Assembly: GCA_040755715.1 (NCBI GenBank)
Contig: JBFLXN010000104.1
Coordinates: forward strand, 1-9,916
DNA: 9,916 nt
Direction: 5' to 3'
Source of the DNA: JBFLXN01 sp040755715 [NCBI: Candidatus Edwardsbacteria bacterium]
Lineage (GTDB): Bacteria; Edwardsbacteria; AC1; JBFLXN01
How positions within the stretch are numbered: position 1 is the stretch's first letter; each line of letters opens with the position of its first letter. The notes under the pieces are model-generated. The model did not search any database. It was given only the letters and a program-made list of their open reading frames with translations, and was not told the origin of the DNA. Position numbers and translations under genes: made by a program. Below are positions 1-6,263 of this stretch, piece after piece.

Positions 1-2
1 AT

Positions 3-317
3 TTGGAATTTATCGTTCTCGCAAAGGAAAAAGAAAATAAGAATAGAAAATGTCAAAGAGCAAAAACTTTGGCTTCCCTTATCAGGAACCAGTTATATTG
101 AAGTCTTAATTTTTCACCAGTAACTATTATAGCTTACTGTGATAAGAAGGTCCCTCTTGGCTACATAGAAGGAACTAATCTTAAGGCAAGAAATATTATC
201 AGAAGGGCTTATGGTTATAGGGATAAGGAGTATATGAAGCTAAAGATTATTCAAGGATGTTCCTCTATGGGTGTCTTTAAACCCTATCCATACCCTATCC
301 ACTATAATCCGGGATGA
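3..317 (+). pseudogene. ISL3-family transposase, 3' remnant
   Basis: This is the C-terminal end of a DDE transposase that runs in from beyond the left edge. Reading in frame 3 gives a first part (LEFIVLAKEKENKN and on), then an in-frame TGA at 99-101. A second part follows with IIAYCDKKVPLGYIEGTN, then KARNIIRRAYGYRDKEYMKLKII, ending at TGA 315-317. The pattern Y-x(n)-G-x-x-E-G-x-N, then K/R-rich, then RAYGYR with an aromatic/Leu-Lys-Ile tail, is the end of the ISL3 (DDE_Tnp_ISL3) catalytic domain, whose last acidic catalytic residue would be the Glu of the EGTN motif. Other genes here use TGA as a stop, so recoding is unlikely and the copy is probably dead. The start lies outside the window. 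The family call comes from recalled motif patterns; the exact IS is unknown. Confidence 0.72.
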
Positions 318-455
318 GCCTAAATTATCTTATATCTCCTGATAAAAGATAGCTCTGAATAATTCAAGCACGACTTTGTTAAAATTTTGTCTAAAATTGG
401 CACGAAAATCAACACTGACAAGCGTTTAAGCCTTCTTGGCTTGTTCTTCTCTTGT

Positions 456-473
456 CCCCCGACAAGTCGGGGG
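456..473. repeat. GC-rich palindrome, variant 1
   Basis: The sequence CCCCCGACAAGTCGGGGG is a perfect palindrome with two 8-bp arms around AA. It differs from the palindromes at 488-509 and 3611-3630 only by paired changes in the stem (GAT..ATC becomes GAC..GTC). No T-run follows it on the + strand, so it is not a standard terminator. An alternative pairing CTTGTC/GACAAG (451-456 with 461-466) overlaps it. Confidence 0.7.
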
Positions 474-487
474 AAGAAAGACAGCCC

Positions 488-509
488 AAGCCCCGATAAA
501 TCGGGGCTT
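488..509. repeat. GC-rich palindrome, variant 2
   Basis: A 10-bp perfect stem (488-497 with 500-509) surrounds the two-base centre 498-499. The core CCCCGATAAATCGGGG is identical to the core of the palindrome at 3611-3630, about 3.1 kb away, so this is a dispersed element and not a chance hairpin. Its function is unknown. Confidence 0.7.
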
Positions 510-606
510 CAGGGCATCCTCAAAAGCACAAGAAAAGTGCATCATAGGCTTATATTATTGTGCCAGAAGGCTTCCAGGCAGATTTTGAGCCAAAATTTAA
601 CAAAGC

Positions 607-1125
607 ACTGTAAAATCTTTGCGTCGTCAAATTGCGGTGGTGCCTCAGGATTGCTTCCTTTTTTCAAACAGTATTGCAGAAAATATAAAACTGGGATGTC
701 CAAACGCTTCTGAAGATGAAATAGTTATAGCAGCCGAGGCAGCTCATGCTCATGAGTTCATCAGCAAATTGCCTCAAGGCTATCTAACCGAAGTCGGAGA
801 AAGAGGAGTCAAACTTTCCGGTGGTCAGCGCCAAAGAATCGCTATCGCCAGAGCTATATTAAGGAATCCGAAGATACTAATTCTTGACGAGGCCACTTCT
901 CAAGTAGATTTGGAATCCGAAAGGCTTATACAAGACGCTTTGGAGAAATTAATGGAGAACCGAACTACAATTGTGATTGCTCACAGATTATCAACTGTAT
1001 TGCGTGCTGATAAAATAGTCTTAGTGGATGATGGACAGATTGTAGAGCAAGGAAAACATGAGGAACTATTGTTAGCAAATCAACTTTATAAAAGACTCTA
1101 CCAGCAACAGTTTAAAGATTTGTAA
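607..1125 (+). pseudogene. ABC exporter half-transporter, 3' fragment (NBD only)
   Basis: This is the last ~170 residues of an MsbA-type ABC exporter. The fragment begins at [15 protein letters not shown], so it holds the Q-loop (VPQD), the canonical signature ([15 protein letters not shown]), Walker B with its catalytic Glu ([12 protein letters not shown]), the H-loop (IAHRLST) and the usual C-terminal tail. The whole membrane domain and Walker A are missing, so it cannot bind and hydrolyse ATP as a transporter. The frame is open only from 601, after a TAA at 598-600. A TTG at 619 could start translation, but no ribosome site supports it. The homology begins at the right arm of the inverted-repeat element, so the gene looks interrupted or 5'-deleted by it. 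The missing half may lie left of the window. All motifs kept are canonical, so the damage is probably recent. Confidence 0.8.
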
Positions 1126-1152
1126 GTGGAGAAGGCAGTTTGCACAATGGTA

Positions 1153-1190
1153 AAAAGCCCTGATGGATTTCATTAGGGCTTTTATTTTTG
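1153..1190 (+). terminator. Intrinsic terminator after the ABC fragment
   Basis: A 13-bp stem (1153-1165 with 1171-1183, one G-T pair, 5-nt loop) with a GCCCT/AGGGC core is followed by TTTTATTTTT. It lies 28 bases after the stop of the broken ABC gene and before the promoter of the next one, so the intact exporter genes are a separate transcription unit. Confidence 0.88.
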
Positions 1191-1202
1191 CTTGCTTTTG
1201 GC

Positions 1203-1232
1203 TTTACAAACTGTGTGAAAATATGGTATAAT
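1203..1232 (+). promoter_or_regulatory. Sigma-70 type promoter with extended -10
   Basis: The -35 box is TTTACA (1203-1208, five of six to TTGACA). An 18-bp spacer leads to a perfect TATAAT at 1227-1232, with TG one base upstream (1224-1225), which makes an extended -10. It sits just after the terminator and about 65 bases before the ABC start at 1297. It probably drives the exporter pair and perhaps the lipoprotein downstream, since I found no terminator between those genes. Confidence 0.75.
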
Positions 1233-1296
1233 TAAAGCCAGTTTGCTTTTCTTTCCTAAAAGAGATAGAACAAGTTAAAATAACTGTGAGTAGTCT

Positions 1297-3078
1297 ATGA
1301 ATCACGAAGAATTCTATTACGAAGAAGAAGTTGGCTATGGGCGCCTGTATAACAAAGCCCTGGTGAAAAGGCTTCTGCCCTTCTTCAAAAAGTATCAAGG
1401 CAAGATTTTATTAGCAGGTTTGCTTCTTCTATTTTCTTCACTTTTTTCTATCCTGGGACCCATCCTTCTTAAGCATGCCATTGATGTTGACATCAAATTG
1501 GGTAACTTCACCGGACTTTTAAGAACCACGATTCTTTATCTTTTAATCCAGACAGCGATTCTGGTAACTGACTATTTCCAGAGGACAGGGCTCATGGTCA
1601 CGGGTGAGAAGGCGGTGGCTGATATCAAGCAAAGTGTCTTTTCACACCTGCTCAGCCTTCCTGTTTCCTTCTTTGACCACAATCCAGTTGGCCGACTCAT
1701 CACTAGGGTTGAGAGTGATACAGAGGCATTAAAGACCCTTTTTACCGCCACCTCGGTTGTCATCTTGCAAGATTTAGTGATGCTTGTTGGAATGTCAGTC
1801 GTAATGATTATCGTAAATGTGAAACTTTATCTCATCATCTTTCTACTCCTTCCTGTCTTTATCTTTACCCTCTGGCGCTTTCAGAGAAGGGTGAGACCGA
1901 TTTATATCCAGATAAGAAAAAAGATTGCCGATATGAACAATCTCGTTTCAGAATCGCTCAAAGGGCTGGCAGTAATTCAAGCATTCAACCGGGAAGAGAC
2001 TTTCGCCAGGAAACTGGACCGTCTTGGCGGCAAAAAATATGCTATGGAAAAAGCAGTTAGTACGCTGTGGTACAGAATCTGGTTTCTCGTTGATTTTGGT
2101 GAAGTCCTGGGTCTTACCTTTGTTTTGGGTCTTGGTGGTTTGTGGGCTTTAAAGGGGCAGTTGACGATTGGGACTTTATTTCTTTTCGTAAGTTATATTG
2201 CCCGGCTCTTCGGTCCCCTGAGAGGACTTTCAGACCAAATCAATGTGATGCAGAGGGCTTTTGCTGCCGCCGAACGCCTCTTTTCAATTCTTGACACGAA
2301 ACCAGAAGAGGAACTTTTGAAAGAAGAAAGCATCAAATTTAATACAAGAATCAATTTTTCCGGAGTCAATTTTGCCTATACAGACAGAGAAACTACTCTA
2401 AAGGGAGTCTCGCTGGACATCAACCGGGGAGAAAAGATTGCCTTGGTCGGTGAAACCGGGGGGGGTAAAACCTCACTGGTGAGTCTTCTCTTAAAGTTCT
2501 ATAGACCTCAAGAAGGAAGAATAGCCATTGATGGACAAGACATTACGGAAATAAACAAGAAAGACTTGAGACGACTCTTTGGTTTTGTCCCACAAGATGT
2601 GATTCTCTTTCCCGGTAGTGTGCTTGAGAATCTTCGCCTCTTTGATAAAACTATTCCTCCAGTCAAGGTTCATCAGGCGGCAGAGAGAGCCAGAATTCAC
2701 AAGATTATCTTGGATTTCCCTGCTGGCTATGAAACCAATCTGATTGAACGAGGGATAAATCTGTCCGCTGGCGAAAGGCAGTTGCTATCTTTTGCCAGAG
2801 CTTTAGTCTTTGACCCGGAAATTTTAATTTTAGATGAGGCAACCTCTTCGGTTGACCCACATACAGAACACCTAATTCAGGAAGGACTTGAGGAGCTCCT
2901 CAAGGACCGAACTGCTATTATTATTGCTCACCGACTCTCAACCATTAGAAGAGCGGACCGGATATTTGTGGTGCATAGAGGAGAAATAATAGAATCGGGA
3001 AATCACTTAGAATTAATGAGACAGCGCGGCTATTATGCCCGCCTCTATAAATTGCAGTATTTAAAAGAAAGAGGATGA
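1297..3078 (+). CDS. ABC exporter half-transporter, catalytic-Glu subunit (593 aa)
   Basis: This is an inner-membrane ABC exporter half with a six-helix membrane domain (about residues 35-310) followed by a nucleotide-binding domain (about 350-593), the usual length for the family. Motifs: Walker A GETGGGKT (385-392, with Gly where Ser is usual in GxxGSGK), Q-loop Q433, deviant signature LSAGE (489-493), Walker B ILILD with catalytic E514, H-loop H545. The deviant signature with an intact Glu suggests a heterodimer with the half-transporter at 3715-5463, whose deviations are complementary. The substrate cannot be told from sequence; relatives export drugs, lipids or peptides. The ATG at 1297 follows a weak GTGAG site and the promoter at 1203-1232; no earlier in-frame start fits. 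An 8-G run (2458-2465) lies in the Walker A codons. Confidence 0.93.
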   Translation: MNHEEFYYEEEVGYGRLYNKALVKRLLPFFKKYQGKILLAGLLLLFSSLFSILGPILLKHAIDVDIKLGNFTGLLRTTILYLLIQTAILVTDYFQRTGLMVTGEKAVADIKQSVFSHLLSLPVSFFDHNPVGRLITRVESDTEALKTLFTATSVVILQDLVMLVGMSVVMIIVNVKLYLIIFLLLPVFIFTLWRFQRRVRPIYIQIRKKIADMNNLVSESLKGLAVIQAFNREETFARKLDRLGGKKYAMEKAVSTLWYRIWFLVDFGEVLGLTFVLGLGGLWALKGQLTIGTLFLFVSYIARLFGPLRGLSDQINVMQRAFAAAERLFSILDTKPEEELLKEESIKFNTRINFSGVNFAYTDRETTLKGVSLDINRGEKIALVGETGGGKTSLVSLLLKFYRPQEGRIAIDGQDITEINKKDLRRLFGFVPQDVILFPGSVLENLRLFDKTIPPVKVHQAAERARIHKIILDFPAGYETNLIERGINLSAGERQLLSFARALVFDPEILILDEATSSVDPHTEHLIQEGLEELLKDRTAIIIAHRLSTIRRADRIFVVHRGEIIESGNHLELMRQRGYYARLYKLQYLKERG

Positions 3079-3121
3079 TTTAGGAAAGCCGAAAGGAGAA
3101 AAACTGAAAGTCGAATATTAT

Positions 3122-3137
3122 AGGGCGTTTACGCCCT
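3122..3137 (+). repeat. Left hairpin of the IS200-like element
   Basis: AGGGCG-TTTA-CGCCCT forms a 6-bp stem with a 4-nt loop exactly where the transposase frame opens (stop TAG at 3121-3123). IS200/IS605 elements carry subterminal hairpins that their tyrosine transposase recognises as single-stranded DNA, so this is a candidate left-end hairpin. That role is inferred from position. Confidence 0.5.
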
Positions 3138-3567
3138 TGTAAAGACCTATCATAAAGTTTGGATTCATCTAATCTGGACTACAAAAGAGAGATTTCCATA
3201 TCTTAACAAAGAGATTAAAAACGATGTCATCTTTCATATCAAAGAAAAAGGTGGTAATGAAGGAATTCATGTTGATACCATCAATGGTGTAGCAGAATAT
3301 ATCCATTGTTTGATAGAATTGGATGTAAAACAAAATATTTCCAATGTGGCTAACCAACTTAAAGGCGAATCATCTCATTGGATTAACCAGCAAAAATTGA
3401 CGAAATCTCATTTTGCCTGGCAGGAAGGCTATAGTGCTTTTTCCATAGGGGAATCGCAGGTAACAAAGGTAAGAGAATATATTCGCCATCAAGAAGAACA
3501 TCATCAGAAGATGAGCTTTCAAGAGGAAATGAATAGATTTTTAAAAGCTTACAAATTGAGTTCCTAA
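3124..3567 (+). pseudogene. IS200/RAYT-like Y1 transposase, degenerate
   Basis: This open frame of 147 codons matches the Y1 (HUH) transposase family of IS200 and REP-associated tyrosine transposases nearly end to end: WIHLIWTTKERFPYL near the N-terminus, NGVAEYIHCLIEL, then LKGESSHWI, FAWQEGYSAFSIGES and VREYIRHQEEHH with the likely nucleophile Tyr, and SFQEEMNRFLKAY. Two defects stand out. The metal-binding HUH motif, usually D-H-V-H, reads E-Y-I-H, so its first His is lost. Also, no ATG, GTG or TTG lies upstream in frame before 3310; GTA at 3139 stands where relatives start, perhaps a mutated GTG. A start at TTG 3310 would drop the HUH motif. It is therefore probably a dead copy. It lies between the two exporter halves with hairpins on both sides, so the whole element is only about 460 bp. 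Confidence 0.78.
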
Positions 3568-3584
3568 AGGCCATGAATGGCCTT
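3567..3584 (+). repeat. Right hairpin of the IS200-like element
   Basis: AAGGCCAT-GA-ATGGCCTT is an 8-bp perfect stem that starts on the last base of the transposase stop codon. It is followed by AAAACA and not by a T-run, so an IS right-end hairpin is likelier than a terminator. Confidence 0.5.
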
Positions 3585-3610
3585 AAAACAATATTCATCA
3601 CTTTATTGTT

Positions 3611-3630
3611 CCCCCCGATAAATCGGGGGG
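3611..3630. repeat. GC-rich palindrome, variant 3
   Basis: CCCCCCGAT-AA-ATCGGGGGG is a perfect 9-bp stem. Its 16-bp core is identical to that of the palindrome at 488-509. It lies 27 bases past the right hairpin of the IS200-like remnant and about 85 bases before the second exporter gene. A REP-like element is one possible reading. A transcript-slowing hairpin between the two exporter genes is another. Confidence 0.68.
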
Positions 3631-3701
3631 CTAGAGATTTTTACCTACTTGATCGGGAGAAGACCCAAAATAGTTTTAAATTAAACTCTATTAATCCTGT
3701 C

Positions 3702-3707
3702 AAAGGA
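3702..3707 (+). promoter_or_regulatory. Ribosome binding site for the second exporter half
   Basis: AAAGGA sits 7 bases before the ATG at 3715 and supports that start. A similar string (AAAGGAGAAAAACTGAAA, from 3092) lies just left of the IS200-like remnant, right after the first exporter gene. Confidence 0.6.
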
Positions 3708-3714
3708 CAAAAAT

Positions 3715-5463
3715 ATGAAATTAGTAATAGAATTCTGGAAAAGAAAAAAGATACGGCTAATTCTTTTGATAGTATTTACTATGGTCACCGCGCTCATCAA
3801 TCTTTCTTTCCCTTATCTGCTCAAATATATTATTGATGGCGTAAAGGAACAACTTCGCCCTCAAGTCCTACTGCGATATGTCCTCCTTCTCTTCCTCTTT
3901 GGTTTGGCACGCTCAGTTGTTTCGGTTCTTTTACCTTTTTCCCGAGGTATGACCAATGAGAAGTTTCAGTGGACTACAAGAAACGCAGTTTTTTCAAAAC
4001 TCCTCAGAATGGGACACACCTTCATCAATCGCTTCCCTACAGGGGATGTAATTGAGAGAATTGATTTTGACCTCCACGAACTTTCCTGGTTTGCTTGTTC
4101 TGGCATCTTTAGACCAATTGAGGCTATCTTCACTCTCTCCTTTGGGCTGATTATCCTCCTAAAGATTGACCCTCTACTCACAATGACTACACTGCCGGCG
4201 GTGGTTTTAGGAGTGATAATCTGGCTTCAACTCGGACCTTTAATCTACAGGTGGTATAAAGAGATGAGGGAAAAAATTTCTGAGGGGAACAATCATCTGG
4301 AATCGTCATTCTCTGGCATTCGTCTGGTAAAATCCTATGTGATGGAGCAAAGGACACAAGACCAATTCCGCCAAATTCTGAATGAAAGAATATCAGCCGC
4401 CTCTAAAGCTATAAAAGTCGACGCCAAGATTGATACCTTTTATCACAGTATCGGTGAGATTGGTATCATCATTATCCTCTGGCTGGGTGGGATGAGGGTG
4501 ATGCAAAATCGCCTGACAATAGGAGAATTTGTGGCATTCAACTCGTATATCCTGATGTTAATAGGTCCGATGTGGGATATCGGAAATTTCTTTGTTCTGG
4601 GCAAGAGGGTAAAAGTAGCTGATGACCGAATTGTGGAGATAAAAACTCATCCGCCGGATGTAGATAGAGATAGAGCCGAAAGCCAAAAGCCAATAGCCAA
4701 TAGCCAAAAGCCAAATGGGGAAATATTTTTCTCAGAGATTAGTTTCAAATTCAGTGAGGAAGATGAAGCAGTTTTGAAAGGCATTTCCTTGGAACTTATT
4801 CCGGGAAGTAAAATCGGAATTGCTGGAACTGTCGGCTCTGGCAAGAGCACCATCTTCAGACTCTTACTCCGCCTGGCTGAACCATTCTCTGGAAGAATTA
4901 CTCTGGGGGAAAAGAACATAAAAGAGATTCCCCTTGATAGATTAAGAAATCTATTTGGCTATGCCTCTCAAGATGCGATGCTTTTCTCTGATACGCTTTA
5001 CAACAATATTCTCTTTGACCGTGACGAAATAGCAGAGGAAGAGATGAAAAAGATAGTGAAAATGACTCAGTTAGAAGAAGAAATAAAAGAATTCCCCAAA
5101 GGTCTGAAGGAGTTGATTGGTGAAAGAGGAGTTAGACTTTCTGGGGGGCAAAAGGCGCGGGTCGCTATTGCTCGGGCAATCATTTCAAAACCAAAAATTT
5201 TAATTTTAGATGACACCACCTCAAGTCTTGATGCGGAAACGGAAAAGGCATTAATCAGAGAGGTGAAGGACTATTTAAGAGATTCAACTTTACTCATCGT
5301 CTCCCACCGACTTTCAGTATTGAGTGAGTGTGATGAAATTATTGTTTTGGACAAGGGTAAAATTGTTGAACAAGGGAATCATTTGGAATTGATGAATCGG
5401 CGTGGTCTGTATTGGAAGTTGTATCGCCGTCAATTGCTGGAAGAGGAACTGGAAAGAATTTGA
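3715..5463 (+). CDS. ABC exporter half-transporter, degenerate-site subunit (582 aa)
   Basis: This is a second half-exporter with a six-helix membrane domain (about residues 12-300), a linker and a nucleotide-binding domain (about 336-582). Motifs: Walker A GTVGSGKST (371-379), Q-loop Q419, canonical signature LSGGQ (475-479), Walker B ILILD followed by D500 where the catalytic Glu is normal, H-loop H531. Glu-to-Asp at this place marks the non-hydrolysing site of heterodimeric exporters such as TM287/288. Its Walker motifs would pair with the LSAGE signature of the 1297-3078 protein, while its own LSGGQ completes the active site of that partner. The linker (residues 320-334, RAESQKPIANSQKPN) is encoded by six 7-bp tandem repeats. 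The ATG is supported by AAAGGA 7 bases upstream. Substrate unknown. Confidence 0.93.
   Translation: MKLVIEFWKRKKIRLILLIVFTMVTALINLSFPYLLKYIIDGVKEQLRPQVLLRYVLLLFLFGLARSVVSVLLPFSRGMTNEKFQWTTRNAVFSKLLRMGHTFINRFPTGDVIERIDFDLHELSWFACSGIFRPIEAIFTLSFGLIILLKIDPLLTMTTLPAVVLGVIIWLQLGPLIYRWYKEMREKISEGNNHLESSFSGIRLVKSYVMEQRTQDQFRQILNERISAASKAIKVDAKIDTFYHSIGEIGIIIILWLGGMRVMQNRLTIGEFVAFNSYILMLIGPMWDIGNFFVLGKRVKVADDRIVEIKTHPPDVDRDRAESQKPIANSQKPNGEIFFSEISFKFSEEDEAVLKGISLELIPGSKIGIAGTVGSGKSTIFRLLLRLAEPFSGRITLGEKNIKEIPLDRLRNLFGYASQDAMLFSDTLYNNILFDRDEIAEEEMKKIVKMTQLEEEIKEFPKGLKELIGERGVRLSGGQKARVAIARAIISKPKILILDDTTSSLDAETEKALIREVKDYLRDSTLLIVSHRLSVLSECDEIIVLDKGKIVEQGNHLELMNRRGLYWKLYRRQLLEEELERI
4674..4715 (+). 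repeat. Six tandem 7-bp repeats inside the exporter gene
   Basis: The units are AGCCGAA, AGCCAAA, AGCCAAT, AGCCAAT, AGCCAAA and AGCCAAA with no gaps. Six units make 42 bp, so the frame is kept and the peptide repeats with a 7-residue period (SQKPIAN, SQKPNGE). Gain or loss of one unit would shift the frame just before the nucleotide-binding domain. Confidence 0.9.
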
Positions 5464-5585
5464 AATTTATAGAAATATAGAAGTCGAGATAATAGAAATT
5501 GCTAAGAAATACATTGAAATTGATGGAAATAAGAAAATAGAAATTTGTAGAAATTGATAGAAATTCATAGAACCAGAATTAGTCA
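5464..5585. repeat. A-rich degenerate short repeats between exporter and lipoprotein
   Basis: The stretch is built from variants of TAGAAATTGA, for example ATAGAAATTGC near 5492, ATAGAAATTTG near 5537, and TAGAAATTGA followed by TAGAAATTCA near 5549-5568. The spacing is irregular, often 10 bases. Reading through it gives a low-complexity extension upstream of the lipoprotein that I do not think is translated. I found no terminator and no convincing promoter in it, so the lipoprotein may be read through from the exporter operon. Confidence 0.55.
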
Positions 5586-5607
5586 AAATTACAGAATTCT
5601 CAAGAAG

Positions 5608-5617
5608 AAAGGAGGTG
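5608..5617 (+). promoter_or_regulatory. Strong ribosome binding site fixing the lipoprotein start
   Basis: AAAGGAGGTG is a near-perfect anti-16S match 8 bases before the ATG at 5626. It decides for that ATG over the TTG 72 bases upstream in the same frame, whose extra 24 codons come from the repeat tract. Confidence 0.85.
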
Positions 5618-5625
5618 AGAAAAGA

Positions 5626-6204
5626 ATGTTGAGAGACAACAAAAGCACAGCACTCGTCGTCGCTCTTTTGTTACTCGGATTGGTCTGCTTTGGCTGCGCC
5701 AAGAAAGAAGAAAAGCCTGTGGTTCAAGCGCCACCACCGCCACCTGAGGTAGTCATCAAAACCGTCACTCCTCTGACTGCGGCTTGTCTCAGCAAAGTCG
5801 GTCCGTATTCTGAAACAGGCAAGTCCTTAGGTGAGCTCTTCGGCTGGCTGGCGAAGAAGAAACTCACAATAGAAGGACCACCGATGGGTATTTACTACGA
5901 TGACCCGAAGACAGTGGCGCCAGAAAAGACCAGATACGAAGTCTGTCTACCCATTACTCCTGGAACGAAAGGCGACAAGAATGTCAAAGTCAAGGAACTT
6001 CCAGGTGGAGAGATGGCAGTTATTATGCATCACGGACCTTATGGTCAATGCGGGGGAGCCTATGAGAAAATCTGCAAATGGATTGCGGAAAGTGGATATG
6101 AGATTATTGGAGCTGCTCGGGAAATCTATCTGAATGACCCCGGCAAGGTCCCACCTGACTCTCTCTTGACTGAAATCCAATTTCCGGTGAAGAAGAAGAT
6201 GTAG
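5626..6204 (+). CDS. Probable lipoprotein with GyrI-like ligand-binding domain (192 aa)
   Basis: The N-terminus has a short basic stretch, a hydrophobic core (residues 9-22) and Cys24 in VCFGC followed by charged AKKEEK, as in lipoprotein signal peptides, though the lipobox is not ideal. A Pro-rich tether (36-40) leads to a domain (about 44-188) resembling the GyrI-like or AraC-effector-binding fold. Two similar halves each carry a GPY motif (59-61 and 137-139), with typical strings GPPMGIYYDDP (84-94) and YLNDPGKVPPDSLLTEIQFPV near the end. This fold binds small molecules and usually sits in the cytoplasm or in transcription factors; here it seems tethered outside the inner membrane. No DNA-binding region is present. 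The protein may sense or bind a ligand, possibly one handled by the upstream exporter, but that is a guess from position. Confidence 0.8.
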   Translation: MLRDNKSTALVVALLLLGLVCFGCAKKEEKPVVQAPPPPPEVVIKTVTPLTAACLSKVGPYSETGKSLGELFGWLAKKKLTIEGPPMGIYYDDPKTVAPEKTRYEVCLPITPGTKGDKNVKVKELPGGEMAVIMHHGPYGQCGGAYEKICKWIAESGYEIIGAAREIYLNDPGKVPPDSLLTEIQFPVKKKM

Positions 6205-6235
6205 ACACGGTTTTAGAAACTGTGCGATTAAAAAA

Positions 6236-6263
6236 GGGCAGGAGGGGAAAAAACCCTCCTGCC
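6236..6263 (-). terminator. Intrinsic terminator of the lnt operon
   Basis: A 10-bp perfect stem (6237-6246 with 6254-6263) closes a 7-nt loop. On the - strand it is followed by CTTTTTT, so it ends transcription coming from lnt, whose stop is about 50 bases away. On the + strand an A-run precedes it and the T-tract after it is weak. Confidence 0.8.

Larger units (their letters stand above)
370..611. mobile_element. Inverted-repeat element (IS end or MITE-like) abutting a broken ABC gene
   Basis: Two long imperfect inverted repeats face each other. The left arm (about 374-397) reads CTTTGTTAAAATTTTGTCT and on. The right arm, read as reverse complement from 611, contains CTTTGTTAAATTTTGGCTC. 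The similarity goes on inward: AAGCCTTCTTGGC at 428-440 matches the reverse complement of 559-572 with one base missing. Inside lie two GC-rich palindromes. No reading frame here resembles a known protein. The ABC homology starts within a few bases of the right arm, so the arm marks an insertion or rearrangement edge. It could be the right end of the ISL3 element whose transposase remnant lies just upstream, or a separate non-autonomous element. I saw no matching target duplication flanking the two arms. The stretch 318-369 between the transposase stop and the left arm holds nothing I recognise. Confidence 0.5.

Noticed and set aside
99-101. In-frame TGA in the transposase remnant as a sign of stop-codon recoding
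   Set aside because: TGA ends other intact genes here, such as the ABC gene at 3078, so a broken copy is the simpler reading.
456-509. Pair of GC palindromes as a CRISPR array or terminators
   Set aside because: There are only two unequal palindromes with no regular spacers and no T-run, so neither fits.
387-713. Open frame of 108 codons across the inverted-repeat element
   Set aside because: It crosses palindromes and runs out of frame into the ABC fragment, has no recognisable domain and no ribosome site.
3310-3567. TTG at 3310 as the real start of the transposase
   Set aside because: It would leave out the HUH region, and the homology clearly runs upstream to about 3139.
5554-5625. N-terminal 24-codon extension of the lipoprotein
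   Set aside because: It is translated repeat DNA from a TTG. The ATG at 5626 has a near-perfect ribosome site and begins a proper signal peptide.
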